A DNA stretch of 64,000 bases, from positions 992,001 through 1,056,000 of the forward strand of contig CALSFV010000223.1 in assembly GCA_943737045.1 (NCBI GenBank), given 5' to 3'. The stretch is from Parapristionchus giblindavisi (Eukaryota > Nematoda > Chromadorea > Rhabditida > Diplogasteridae). Below, piece by piece: positions 26,671 to 39,191 of this stretch (position 1 is its first letter; each line of letters starts with the position of its first letter). The notes under the pieces were generated by a model. That model was not told where the DNA came from. It ran no database searches and saw nothing but the letters and a program-made list of their open reading frames with translations. Made by a program: the position numbers and the translations under genes.

Positions 26671-26986
26671 AGTTGTTTCGCATTTGATCCTTTGAGGAGA
26701 TGGACTGCGACTGATGCATTGAAGAGTCCATACTTCACGTTTGTTATCGATTCTCACTCTTTGATCTTTGATTTTTATGTATTCATTCGATGTGATCTTT
26801 GATCTTTACATATTGATTCGATGTGATCTTTAATCTTTATGTTTGATGTTATTCAGAACAGCACCTCATCCATGTCCGAATGATCAACTACCGCTTCCAT
26901 CTCGTTGTCAACCAGCATCTAAGAAGAGAAAGATAATGGGAAAAGTTAGAGAAGGTATCCCTGCTGAGGAAACGATTAGCTTTTGA
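26671..26986 (+). pseudogene. Duplicate of the last two CDK7 exons
   Basis: 26671-26738 and 26857-26986 repeat CDK7 exons 10 and 11 with intact frame, splice sites and stop. Changes include the first residue Gly to Ser, one Lys to Arg (DPLKRW to DPLRRW), and silent changes. The preceding intron part with its hairpin MITE (26540-26625) is also copied. There are no upstream exons, so it cannot encode a kinase. It marks the left edge of the duplicated block that holds EXOC8 copy B. Confidence 0.9.
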
Positions 26987-27037
26987 TTAACATTTCACCT
27001 TTTCAATCTCCTCTCTTCTTTTAACTTAATTTCGGTC

Positions 27038-27193
27038 ATAAGTTGAAAAGTATGTATGTTACAAAATACCAAGCCTGACCGTATTTTGAGCCAAAATTTC
27101 ACAAAAATCGAAAAACCTGACTGGATTTTGAGCAAAATTTACCAAAAATCGAAAACCTGGCCGGATTTTGAAAACCGATAACCTAGCTATTCA
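27038..27193 (-). mobile_element. CATAGGTCGAA MITE, copy 2
   Basis: Inverted copy of the element at 1675-1836, with GGCTTGGTA-type and GGTCAGG units in reverse. It is absent from the paralogous segment near 20895, so it was inserted after the duplication. Confidence 0.75.
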
Positions 27194-27429
27194 CAGTACT
27201 TTAAATCGGTGAAAGTTGCTTAATATATTAATGTAGTATTTTATTTATTCTAATGTTGTATGTTGTTGTAATACGTCCCATATTTATTCTTACCATTCAT
27301 ATGATATCTGCGATAATTGAATGAAAAGAATATATTATATTAAATTATATTAAATTATATTAAATGTTATATTAAATGTTATATGTTAATGTTATATTAT
27401 ATTAAATGGAATAATAAGGAGTTTTTTTT

Positions 27430-27735
27430 CAAACTACTGATTACTCGTTTGTGGAGTAGTTTGTCCGTGACCGAGTATCATCTTTTGGAGTCCATATTGA
27501 ACACACTACTAGTACCCCACGTTTTCATTCTTTCCCACTTAGAACATCCCGATTGTACTCCCAATTACCTATTATTATCCGAACAGCCCCTAATATTAGA
27601 TTATTTAAACGTCGATTGGATGCCCACACCAATATCGTCGAATTATCACTTTCTCAATAAATCCGGAGAGTCTTCAATCATATATTACCAACCATTGTTC
27701 ATTCAATTGCTGTTGCGCCTCGGGCGTAGATAAAT
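27430..27735 (+). mobile_element. 5'-truncated LINE 3' end, plus strand
   Basis: Ends GCGCCTCGGGCGTAGATAAA like the longer LINE at 29977-31500, with ACTCCCAATTACCT in common. Inserted in the 3' flank of copy B; absent from the matching place near 21200. Confidence 0.75.
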
Positions 27736-29976
27736 TATTACTAGAAAACATTCGCGTTTGTTTTTAATTGACAATGAAGCAATGTTGTGGCATGAAACTT
27801 GCAAGCTGAAAAAAAAAAACTGAACTGTTGCCAAATAGTCATTCAATTCTAAAATTAGCGGAAGATTTAGGAGCTCTAGCTCTACATTGAGAAAAATTAG
27901 TCGCTTGATTTTTTTTGAAACTGTGATATTCACTTCCTCAACTATTCAAGCATATCAAATTACTTTATTATTATTCATATTATAAGTAACAGGAAATGGG
28001 ATGACGTGAGGGGATCGATGGATATCTAACAATAAGAAAATGGTATTGGGTAATAGTTTATACAGTTAGATCAAATTCGTTCTAAATCCGTCGAGCATAA
28101 TAAATAATCGATAACTTGTATCAAGTGAAATTTGGAACAAAGCATAAAAACAATCGATAGTCTATAAATATAAAAGCACAAATTACAATAATAATATTTA
28201 TAATAATAATATTTATGCGCTGCAAAAATTAGTAAAATTATAGAATACACAAACGCCTCTATCATCGATCAAAATCACGCGACGTTCAATTGTTGGTAGC
28301 GTCCAATAGAATTCTGTTGCTAACTAGTAAGAAACTGATATAGAGGTTACTGTAACTGCACGGGGCTTACAATTAGCCCAACAAAAGTGGGCGTGGCCTA
28401 TCAAAAGAAGAAATTAGCTATCAAAAGTGGACGTTATCTATCAAAAGTGGGCGTGGCCAATCAAAAGTGGGCGTGACCTATCAAAGTAGCCTATGTAACA
28501 ACTCTAGCACTCCGCCACCTCCTCCTCAATCTCCTCTTCCTCATCCTCCCCATTACTCCTCGATGGCATGACAAACTTCAGCAATTCTCCGTACTTCTCC
28601 TCAAGCAGTCGAGTCAGTGGCTCCTCGCCCTCGTCATAGTATACTCCCTGGCACGATGGAAGCACCTGAATTATTGATTGAAGAATACAGTAAACACCGT
28701 GAGTAACCCATGCATATCAATACCACAAAAGCATTGATTGAATACTACCATATGTAACACCGTAAATCATTCACTGTCATTGACTGAAGTCTACCGTAAG
28801 AATACGGCAGTTTGTAACATGACCAATGAAAAAACCCATCAGATCTACCTTTGCTAACACCGTTAAAAATAAGCCAAACATGAAAAACTACCGTACCCCG
28901 CCCTAATCTACCGTACCCCGCCCCAAATCTACCGTACCAGAGCGAATACCGTAACCGCCCCAAATCTACCGTACCTGAGTGAGCACAAAGTTGGTGGAGT
29001 ACATGTGCGAGGCGGTGCTCTCATCCACGCCCGTCAGCGACGACAACAGCTCCGTCCACACGATGAGCATGTAGCCGTCACATTGATCGGCCAGTGGCGA
29101 ACTGCGAATCATGAGTGTGACACAACGAACCACCGTGATCACTTGTCATAACTTATAAGCCTATCGAAGTACCGTCATACGTACCGACCGTATACATAAT
29201 ACGGATAAGATTGACCTACCGAACTAGAGATTTGAATCAACGAACTATAGTAACCACATACTGATTCTTATCTATCGTACTCTACAGATACCGTATACTG
29301 GCCTACCGTAATCTGCAGAGCTACAGTACCCCTACCTTCGCAGACTGGCGAGATCGCCTATCTACCGTAACCTATAGCAACAGTTCATATCCACCGTAGT
29401 CTACATAGATACCGTATGTATATCTACCGTAATCTGCGCCTACAGTACAGTACCCACCTTCGCAGACTGGCGAGATCGACAGCGAGCGAGAGGGCGGCGC
29501 GCGCGGCGTCCAGAATGTGCACGGAGATGTGCAGTGTTTGCGGCCCGGAGATGGCCCAATCTGCAAGGATCAATCAATAAATCGATATTGATTCTACCGT
29601 AATCTCACAATCAATCCACGAATCGATCGATATCAATCGATATCTTGCCATTTTCATACCTCCATAATGTGAGGATATACGGCTAATTTTCAGGATTGAC
29701 CCAATATATAGCTCTTTTTTATGAGAAAGATTACAACTTAAGCGAAAAATAACGATTTCCTTTTCCCTTTAATCGATACACCACATTTCTAAAATCGATC
29801 CATTATGTATTATAAAACAATCCTGTGAGGGTTCCGAAAATGAATTATATGTTCTTGCCTACAGTAGTAAATCCATAAATCGATATCACTTCTACCGTAA
29901 TCTCAATCCACGAATCAATAAATCAATCGACATTGCTTCTACCGTAACCCCTACCAACGCATCCATCAATCGATTC

Positions 29977-31500
29977 TTGCACCGTAATCCCAAATGGAGG
30001 CATTCCTATATCACCCCCATTCCCAAAGTAGGCAAGGATAAACACCTCCCCTCCTCTTACCGACCAATATCTATTATATCCCCTGCAGCTAAGACCATGG
30101 AACGTTTAGTTAAAGACCATCTCGTACATCATCTTTCCCGTTTCAACATTATTCCCTCCAATCAACACGGTTTTCGTTCCGGCGCTAGTGTTGTTACCAA
30201 CTTGTTACAATGCCAAAATGATTGGACCACTGCCCATTCCAATAAACTTGTCACAGATGTTGTGTACATAGATTATACACGTGCTTTTGATGTTGTTCCT
30301 TATCCTAAATTACTCTCACGATTGCTTCACTACGGTATCCACGGTTGTTTGTATAACTGGCTAGTATCTTTTCTATCTGATAGATCTTTTTGTGTTAAGC
30401 TATCTTCCGCTCTCAGTAACTCTTTTCCGATTGTCTCTGGTGTTCCCCAAGGTAGCGTCCTTGGCCCCATACTTTTCTCGCTTTATCTCTCTGATTTATC
30501 AGCTACTCTGTCTAGATATCATAATGTCAAAGTGCAATGTTATGCTTATGACGTTAAGTTGTATGTTTCCTATAACCGTAAGAATCGTGATGCTCTTACT
30601 TCCGAATTTCAACTTGCTCTCGATTGTTTGTACAACTGGTCTAATGCCAATCAGCTGTCTATCTCTGCTTCCAAATGTTCACATATTCGAATAGGCTCAC
30701 AGTCCCAAACCAATCGTTACCATATTGACTCAATACCCCTCCCCCTGTCTAATAATGTTCGTGATCTAGGTGTCCAAGTTCGTTCTGATTTAAAGCATAC
30801 CTCCTCTGTCAAAACCCGTGCTCTACAAGCTCGTAATAAGATGTTTCTCCTTTTTAAAGCCGTCCCCGTTAATTGCCCTGATATCCTTATCAAATGTTAT
30901 AAGACCTATGTATTACCCCTCCTTGACTTCGCTTCACCCTTTTGGAATCCACATTACCTTTCTGATATTCGTTCCCTTGAGAATGTTCAACACACTTTCA
31001 CTCGTCAAGTTTTCTACCGTTGTTTCCCCTCCCCTACATATCCTGAATCTATGCCCTCCTACAATGATCGGATGAAAACCCTAGGCCTGCGCGAGTTAGT
31101 TGAGAGGAGAGTCATTAGTGATCTTTGTATGTGTTATTCGATTATGTCCGGTTCCACCATTATCGATCGCTCATCTTTTTACTTATACAAACCTTTACGA
31201 GATCGAACGTCCTCATTCGGCATCCACATCGAAGCGACCACAAGCACAGCCCGATTCCACTCCTTTCCTGTTCGAACGGCCCGATGGTACTCCCAATTAC
31301 CTCCACTCATCACTTCATCAACCAATCCCAGTATCTTCAAAAACCGGCTTTCCCATCACCCCATCATTCACGAATTACGTCCTTTGTAAATCTCCCCCCC
31401 CCCCCAGTCTGGAGAGTCAACACTATATTATATCATGTTCTTTATCCCTTTGAATTTTTCTCATGTCTCGTTGCGCCTCGGGCGTAGATAAATTAATTAA
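29977..31500 (+). mobile_element. 5'-truncated non-LTR retrotransposon (LINE), reverse transcriptase C-terminal part
   Basis: ORF 29977-31389, 470 residues. It starts at the fingers (WRHSYITPIPKVGKD, SSYRPISI), so endonuclease and N-terminal RT are missing. Motif A VVYIDYTRAFD keeps its Asp; motif B is SGVPQGSVLGPILFSLYLSD. Motif C reads CYAYDVKLY where the family has YADD: the first catalytic Asp is replaced by Tyr (codon TAT at 30547-30549), so the enzyme should be dead. The 3' end is GCGCCTCGGGCGTAGATAAA followed by TTAAT repeats rather than poly(A), as in CR1/Jockey-like elements. It lies antisense in an intron of EXOC8 copy B. Confidence 0.9.
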
Positions 31501-32045
31501 TTAAATCAAACGACATCTCACCGATTCGCAGGTCCAAATTGGAGAACTCCTCGCAGAGCCGAGCGAGCGCTGCCTCCGACTCTACCGTAGTGCCACGCCA
31601 GCGTTCGTCCTGAATCAGGGAATATTGATTGGAGGGATATTATTGATTTTTTTAAAAATTTCTTCCTGAATCAGGGAATGCAGATTTGAATGATATTATT
31701 GAGTACTTAATTATACTTAATCAATATCATCGATGGTAGCAAATACAGTACGCTTTCAACATACAAAAGCGCCTAATAGTCATAGGTTGGATACATAGCT
31801 AGGTTCGATTTTCAAAATGCGTCCAGGTTTTCAAAAAAAAGTCTTCGACTTATGATTCATAACATACAGCAAACCCTACTCTTGATAAATGTGCTTAAAC
31901 TGAACCAAATATTTCTTATTAAAAATAGATAAATCAATAAATCGATACCTCCATTCTGACTCGCACCCAGTGGATGATCTGGGAGAAGTTGTCCTCGAGC
32001 GCCTTGATCATGGCCGGGCACAGCAGACGATCCATCTGCAATAAT

Positions 32046-32266
32046 TACGATACTCAGTCAAGCTACGCAGCCAATTTTCTAACCTCGATACTCAGTCAAG
32101 CTACTCAGCCAATTCTCTAACCTCGATACTCAGTCAAGCTACGCGGTGAAATCTCTAATATCGACACTCAATCAAGTTACTCAACCAACTAACGATACTC
32201 AGTCAACCTACGCAGCCAATTCTCTAACCAACGATACTCAGTCAAGCTACGCAGCCAATTTTCTAA
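32046..32266. repeat. 38-bp tandem repeat in EXOC8 copy B intron
   Basis: About six units containing CGATACTCAGTCAAGCTACG and CAGCCAATTCTCTAAC. The same repeat is in the equivalent intron of the full gene (51446-51600 and 52132-52306), where a roughly 530-bp A/T-rich insert splits it. Confidence 0.85.
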
Positions 32267-33589
32267 CCTCGAAGGTCAACTGAGCTCCAGACGCCGTCAA
32301 ATCGTCGCACACCTTCCGGAGTATATTCCATGTTCTCGATAGCACACTCATGGTGGGCACAACCTGAATCAAAATAATAATATTATTATTATTAATAATG
32401 AAGAAAAGGAAAAAAATAAGCGAGAGAAAGTGTGCAACGAGGAGAGTTTGCTGTACTTTCCTTTTCACTTAAATTTTTAACTGAGCTTAAACAACAATTG
32501 TTCATAAATTGTCACGTCAACTTATTTACATTAAGAAAATTTTTAAAAAAGTACGCAAAAAAGTATAATAGAATATAAATGTAGATTATTAAAATAATAA
32601 AAAATATTAAATCACCTCGATAACGTGTTTGCGCACGAGCGTCAGAAGCGTGGACATCTCCTTCGAGCAGAACCGAAGTACCTACAGTATACCAATCGTT
32701 ACCGTAACCAGGGATGTTTCGAGAATCGATCAATAACAAATGATTGTGTGAATCAGGTAATAATACTCCAGTAAAGAATCAATCAATAATCCCATTAAGC
32801 AATTAATATTCAATAATTGAATTACAACCGTAATCAATAATTCCATAAATCAATCAATAATTATCTGAATTAATCAATATTCAATAAATTAATAACTACC
32901 CTAATCAATAATTCCTGAATCAATCAATATTCTCACCTGACAAAAGTGTTCGGGCTGGGAGTCAAACTCTTTGAGCGCATCGAAGGCGGAGATCGAGTAC
33001 AGCTGACAGAGGGAGCGGACGTGCGTCAGTGGTTCTTCGGACACCGGCACTTCCTGTGGTAGAAGATATGATACTCAGTTAAGGTAATGTCATCTACGCA
33101 GGCAAATATGGGTGCGACACACTTTTTTTCCACTGTGCTCTGTATCATACGCAGGCAAAACATGATCATGATACTCAGCCTGAAACTCAGCTCCAATGCG
33201 CATTGTTTCCGCTGATATATGAGACTACGAGACATGATGAACAGCTTTTCACACAAAAATGTCTGCGGCAACATTACTAAGGACAATGCCTGGTTGACCT
33301 CTCGGCAGTACTGCTCAGGTATGACTACGAGGGAGGTTTAAAGATTTAGAAACAAAATTACAATTTCACCCGCTGTTTTCGCGTAACAAAACATCGTTAA
33401 TTGGCGCGATCTATGTGGAAATATTGCTCCTCCAACGATTATTACTGCAAACACTCACCCTGTACGCCGCCCTTAGCATGTTCGATCGCAGCTGCAGATA
33501 GAGATCAACCGCGTAAGTACCTGAAGTTGATGGATTACTGTATGCCCGATACACCAAAAAGTATATTGAGCGTATAAAATCACTTGTTT

Positions 33590-33790
33590 TATTTGTAGAA
33601 GAGACTTTCTTGTTTTGCATGGTTCAGAAACTATGCCGATCTCTTTTATATATAAAATAGGCGAAGGTCAGCAGGGTTAGGTGAGAGGCAGCGGAGAGAC
33701 AATCGAGAGGCGGGGCGAGATCTAGCCTTTGAGCGACTTCCGTTCTTTAGAGCACAGTGCCATTTTCTTATGCAAGTACATTTTATACGC
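33590..33790 (+). repeat. Dispersed segment shared with 36880-37085
   Basis: Contains ATGGTTCAGAAACTATGCCG, GAGGCAGCGGAGAGACAATC and CATTTTCTTATGCAAGTACA; the same order occurs at 36880-37085, there with a local inverted duplication (GGCGGGCGAGATG region). No gene recognised. Confidence 0.6.
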
Positions 33791-33949
33791 ACAATACGAC
33801 GCATTTACTGGAATAATGTATGCTCGAAACACCAAATAGTATACGTCGCATTTACTGGATTACTGTATGCCCGATACACCAAATAGTATACGTCGCATTT
33901 ACTGGATTACTGTATGTCCGATACACCAAATAGTATACGTCGCATTTAT

Positions 33950-34878
33950 ACCATCCGGTCGAATAGCTACGATACAGATTTTCTCAAAATGGAGCCAGGT
34001 CTTCAACAACAAAACCCCAAAATAAGACTATGCTTCGTAGTTTGAAACGTACTTTTCGGCATATGGGTAAGGGAGAATGAAGTCCCATTCCCCCAACAAC
34101 CAGATTACTAGATCGTGCGACAATAAAGTGCCGGGTTGATTCATGCGTCACAGCAGCACATCAAAAACATAAATAAACAATAACTATGTAAATCAATGAA
34201 GTCTTTTTTGCCTCCCCCCCCCCCAACTTTCGTCGCACGCTCTTTACATGGTCTACGTGAAGTGAAATTATCAATATTGCTATGATGCTGCATATTTGAA
34301 TAAAATGGATGTACTAACTAGGGAATGGTTTCTTTGACAAAAAGGATCTACTAAGTAACTAACTTGTAAGTAAGTAAGTAACAAATAACTTGGACGCGCG
34401 ACAAGAAAACCACGGGCTCAAGGCTTAGGCATCAACGCTACAAGAATCATATAATCAATTCATGATGTCTCGTTGTGGTAGAGACAGCTAGAGAGGCATA
34501 GGTCGAACAGCTACGTTACAGATTTTCAAAATGGGTATGGTTTGAAAAATTCCCAGAATGGGGTCAGTCAGGTTATCAAACAAAAGAATCCCAAAGTGCG
34601 ACTAGGCTTCTTTATTTTATAACGAACTTTTCGACTTATACATAGGAGGTAGAGCTAGAAGCAGAGGGAGAGGAAGACGTAGAGGAAGAGGTAGAAGGAG
34701 CAAGAAGGAGAGTGAAACAGAATCAGAGAAAGAGAAAAAGAAGGAAAAAAAAGCTGGAAAGCACCGATGATGTTACGAAGAACTTTTGTGATACAAAATC
34801 TGTGCACCTTGGAGTAAATCCACCGAGATGCAAGTAGGGAGAGAGAATACGAACAATATTCAAGTTCTAACTGATGGA

Positions 34879-34913
<35 letters not shown>

Positions 34914-35795
34914 GAATCGTGATCAATTCTAGATGATATTGACTGACTGCGTTATACTAATTACTCAAAGAAACGTAACGATCAATGTAGCACCATTCCC
35001 ACTACCAGATTACTTGATCGCGCGACAAGAAAGCGCCGGGTTCATTCATGCGTCGCAATAGCACACCAAAACATGCTAACAATAACTAAATCAATTAAGT
35101 ATTTATTTGTCTCCTGCCCAACTTTCGTCGCACGCTCTTTACATGGCCTACGTGAAGTGAAATTATCAACATTGCTATACTACTGCATATGGGAATAAGA
35201 CGGATCTATGTACTAAGTAACTAACTAAGTACGCAACAAATAACTTGGACGCGCGTCGAGAAAACCACAGGCTCAAGGCTTAGACATCAACGCTACAAGA
35301 ATAATTTAATCAATCAATGGTGTATCTTTGTGGTAGAGGCAGATGAAGAGGCATAGGTCGAACAGCTACGTTACAGATTTTCAAAATGGGGTATGGTTTC
35401 TAAAATTCCCAGAATGGAGTCAGGATATCAAACAAAAGAATCACAAAATGCGACCAGGCTTCGTAGTTTTAATCGTACTTTTAGACTTATAGGAGGTAGA
35501 GCTAGAAGTAGAGAGGGAGAGGAAGACGTAGAGGTAGAGGTAGAAGGAGCGAGAAGGAGAAATCAGAGAAAGAGAAAAGGAAGGAAAAAAGAAAAATCTA
35601 GAAAACACCGATGTTGTTGCGAAGAACTTTTGTGATACAAAGTCTGTGCACCTTGTAGTAAATGCACCGAGATGCAAGTAGGAAGAAAGAATACGAACAA
35701 TATTCATGTTATAACTGATGGATAAACGAATAAATAAATAAATAAACAATAATTGTGATCAACTCCTGATGTCATTGACTGACTGCGTTATGCTA
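33950..35795 (+). repeat. Interspersed complex repeat R1, block 2
   Basis: Two near-complete units (about 33960-34990 and 34990-35790), each with the marker motifs of block 1, a purine-only tract (34640-34760, 35490-35600), a (TAAA)n tract, and ACTGACTGCGTTATACTAAT. A short ORF ending ...RKHRCCCEELL (35393-35635) recurs in other units but looks like repeat composition. Confidence 0.75.
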
Positions 35796-36406
35796 CTCAG
35801 GCAAATAGTCGAATGCATTTTGCAGCTAAGTCAAATGTGAGATGTCAAAATAAATGCATTTTGCATGCATTTTTCTTAGCTTTTCCTAGCTTTTTCGTGG
35901 CTTTTTACCTTTTTAGTAGCAATTATATAGCAATTCTATAACTTTTTGAAGCTTTTTCGAAGCTGTGGCTGCAAAATGCATTTTTGGAACCTTTTTCGTG
36001 CCATTTTGCCTTCGCTTAGCTGCAAAATGCATTTTTGGAACCTTTTTCGTGCCATTTTGCCTTCGCTTAGCTGCAAAATGCATTTTTGGAACCTTTTTCG
36101 TGCCATTTTGCCTTCGCTTAGCTGCAAAATGCATTTTTGGAACTTTTTTCGTGCCATTTTGCCTTCGCTTAGCTGCAAAATGCATTTTTGGAACCTTTTT
36201 CGTGCCATTTTGCCTTCGCTTAGCTGCAAAATGCATTTTTGGAACCTTTTTCGCGCCATTTTGCCTTCGCTTAGCTGCAAAATGCATTTTTGGAACCTTT
36301 TTCGTGCCATTTTGCCTTCGCTTAGCTGCAAAATGCATTTTTGGAACCTTTTTCGTGCCATTTTGCCTTCGCTTAGCTGCAAAATGCATTCGACTGTTTG
36401 CCTGAG
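35796..36406. mobile_element. TA-flanked MITE with internal 51-bp minisatellite
   Basis: Inverted ends CTCAGGCAAA..AGTCGAATGC (35796) and their complement ending 36406, about 45 bp long, flanked by TA at 35794-35795 and 36407-36408. Uninterrupted R1 copies (for example 34946-34970) show the empty target TTATACTAATTACTC. The interior is mostly the minisatellite listed next. Confidence 0.85.
35970..36385 (+). repeat. 51-bp minisatellite, about 8 units
   Basis: Unit contains GCTGCAAAATGCATTTTTGG and CCATTTTGCCTTCGCTTA. 51 is a multiple of three, so stop-free frames persist in four of six frames, giving apparent proteins of 146-231 residues. These are not supported as genes. Units are nearly identical (single changes near 36143 and 36254). 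Confidence 0.95.
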
Positions 36407-36409
36407 TAA

Positions 36410-37085
36410 TTACTCAGAGAAACGAAAACATCACTGTATTGACCGTATAAAATACACTTGTTCATTTGGTACGAGAGTAGCCAATCACTCCCACAAGAGA
36501 CTTTCTTGTTTTGCATGGTTCAGTTCTTCTGTTTTTGCATGGTTCTTCTGTTTTTTCTCTCTGCGGTTCGGTCGGTTGGACTGTTCTCTCTCCACTCTCG
36601 ACTACACTCGCCTATTCCATCAAGAGAAAAGGAACAGTTGAGTCCCCTCCTAGCAGACTTTGGAAAGTCAGGAGCGGTATTTCCACCTTGTCAAGCAGGC
36701 CGATTGGACGAGCAACGTAAAGTTTTCGTGGGTTATTTGATTATTCTAATCAAGTATCATATTCTGCCGTTTTCTTGAATGGAGATCAATTCTCTCAGAG
36801 ACGAAAGGATAAATCTTGTGGATAAGAAGATTCCCCCTGTTTTGGCCCCTTCTGCATTTAATGTGCTGATAAGATAAAGTATGGTTCAGAAACTATGCCG
36901 ATCTCTTTTATATATAATATAGCGCGCGGCGAAGGTCAGCCTGGTTAGAGAGAGGCAGCGGAGAGACAATCGAGAGGCGGGGCGAGATGTAGAAGGCTAC
37001 ATCTCGCCCGTCTCTCGATCGTGACTTCCGTTCGTTAGCACCATTTGTCATTTTCTTATGCAAGTACATTTTATACGCACAATAG
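36410..37085 (+). repeat. Segment rearranged with 39593-39935
   Basis: The block 36545-36880 (CTCTCTGCGGTTCGGTCGGT, GGAAAGTCAGGAGCGGTAT, CTTGTGGATAAGAAGATTCC) reappears at 39593-39935, partly inverted (39593-39770) and partly direct (39785-39930). No gene recognised. Confidence 0.65.
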
Positions 37086-37876
37086 CACCAAACTTTCTTC
37101 GATTAAAAAAACATTCACTTTGCTTTTAATTGAAGCAATGTTGTGGCATGAAACTTACAAGTCAAAAAAATTAGACGAACTAGTCTCAATACAGGAAATA
37201 AAGACAATTCAATTCTATGATTAGCGGAAGATTTAGGAGCTCTAGCTTTACATTGAAAAAATAGTCGCTTGATTTTTTTTCAAACTGTGATATTCACTTC
37301 CTCAACTATTCAAGCATATCAAATTACTTTATTATTATTCTATATTCCATAATATTATAAGCAACAGGAAATGGGAATCCATGGAAGTTCGTCGTATTGG
37401 GAATTAGCATGGTTTATACAGTTTGATCAAATTCGTTCTAAAACCGTCGAGCATAATAAAAAAATCGATAAAATATATCAAGTGAAATCTGGAACATTAA
37501 AAGCATAATTACAATCGATAGTCAATCTATAAATATAAAAGCACAAATTACAATAATAATATTTATAACAATAATATTTATGCGCTGCAAAAATTAGTAA
37601 ATTATAGAATACACGCCTCTATCATCGATCAAAATCACGCGACGCTCTATTGTTGGTAGCGTCCAATAGAATTCTGTTGCTAACTAGTAAGAGACTGATG
37701 GAGAATACTGTAACTGCACGGGGCTTACAATTAGCCCAACAACAGTGGGTGTAGCCAATCAAAAGTAGACGTAACCTATCAAAAGTGGGCGTGGCCAATC
37801 AAAAGTGGGCGTTAGCAATCAAAGTAGGGGTGATCTATCAAAAGTGGGCGTGGTCAATCAAGGTAGCCTAACAACT

Positions 37877-39191
37877 CTAGCACTCCGCCACCTCCTCCTC
37901 AATCTCTTCTTCATCATCCTCCCCATTACTCCTCGAAGGCATGACAAACTTCAGTAGTTCTCCGTACTTCTCCTCAAGCAGTCGAGTCAGTGGCTCCTCG
38001 CCCTCGTCATAGTATACTCCCTGGCACGATGGAAGCACCTGAATTATTATTTGATGAATACAGTAAGCCCGGGGAAAATTATTGATTGATAAATACAGTC
38101 AACGCCCCATAGTATTTCATGAACATCAATACCACAAAACATTGATTGTATACTACCGTATAATATCAGGAGCAACATCGTCAATACGGTGAGCTCATTA
38201 ATTGCTGTCTACCGTAAATATCGGAGAAAATCTACCATACCTGAGCGAACCGTAACCCGCCAAAACAAACCGTCCCTAAACGACTACCGTACCCCGCCCT
38301 CAATCTACCGTACCTGAACGACTACCGTACCCTGCCCAAATTTACCGTACCTGAGCGACTACCGTACCCCGCTCCAATCTACCGTACCTGAGTGAGCACA
38401 AAGTTGGTGGAGTACATGTGCGAGGCGGTGCTCTCATCCACGCCCGTCAGCGACGACAGCAGCTCCGTCCACACGATGAGCATGTAGCCGTCACATTGAT
38501 CGGCCAGTGGCGAACTGCGAATCATGAGTGTGACACAACGAACCACCGTGATCACTTGTCATAACTTATAAGCCTATCGAAGTACCGTCATACGTACCGA
38601 CCGAATACATAATACGGATAAGATTGACCAACCGAACTAGAGATTTGAATCAACGAACTATAGTAACCACATACTGATCCTTATCTATCGTACTCTACAG
38701 ATACCGTATACTGGCCTACCGTAATCATGAGTGTGACACAACGAACTACCGTAATCACTTATCATGACCCAATCATGAGTGTGACACACCGAACTACCGT
38801 AATCACTGATCATGACCCAATCATGAGGTTGACACACCGAACCACCGTAATCAATTATCATAAATATTTTTAATGATAATTGATTACGGTGGTTCGGTGA
38901 CCTGCCGAACTAGAGATTTGAACCAACGCACTACAGTAGTCAAGAGTACGCCAAATTTCTGATTATCTATTTGACCCTCCAAACTTTCTACCATAATCTT
39001 TAACAACAACAGTTCACATCTACCGTAGTTTACAGATACCGTATACTTGTCTACCGTAACCTACAGTACCCAGCTACAGTACACTCACCTTCGCAGACTG
39101 GCGAGATCGACGGCGAGCGAGAGGGCGGCGCGCGCGGCGTCCAGAATGTGCACGGAGATGTGCAGAGTTTGCGGACCGGAGATGGCCCAAT
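37877..39191 (-). pseudogene. EXOC8 partial copy C (last three exons)
   Basis: Exons 39089-39191, 38388-38514 and 37877-38038, frame and splice sites intact, same coding content as copy A. The flanks from about 37100 to 39470 match copy A closely, while the first part of the upstream intron (38515-38730) matches copy B and the rest matches copy A, so it is a mosaic. It ends upstream in 47-bp repeats at 39476, the same boundary as copy A. Confidence 0.85.

Larger units (their letters stand above)
28504..33520 (-). pseudogene. EXOC8 partial copy B (last nine exons)
   Basis: Exons in transcript order: 33459-33520, 32937-33053, 32616-32681, 32268-32363, 31949-32035, 31522-31609, 29458-29560, 28975-29101, 28504-28665. 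All keep GT-AG sites and frame and encode the EXOC8 C-terminal part from GTYAVDLYLQLRSN to the stop. Upstream of 33520 the sequence changes to 47-bp repeats and R1 repeats, so the N-terminal two-thirds is missing. A LINE lies in the intron between 29560 and 31522. An extra partial copy of the 3' edge of exon 29458-29560 is at about 29333-29355, from a local tandem duplication. Preserved frame implies a recent duplication, gene conversion or continued use as alternative 3' exons. Confidence 0.88.

Noticed and set aside
35913..36641. Long ORFs of 146-231 residues in several frames (FGTFFVPFCLRLAAK-type repeats)
   Set aside because: They are translations of a 51-bp minisatellite; open frames in multiple frames on both strands follow from unit length divisible by three.
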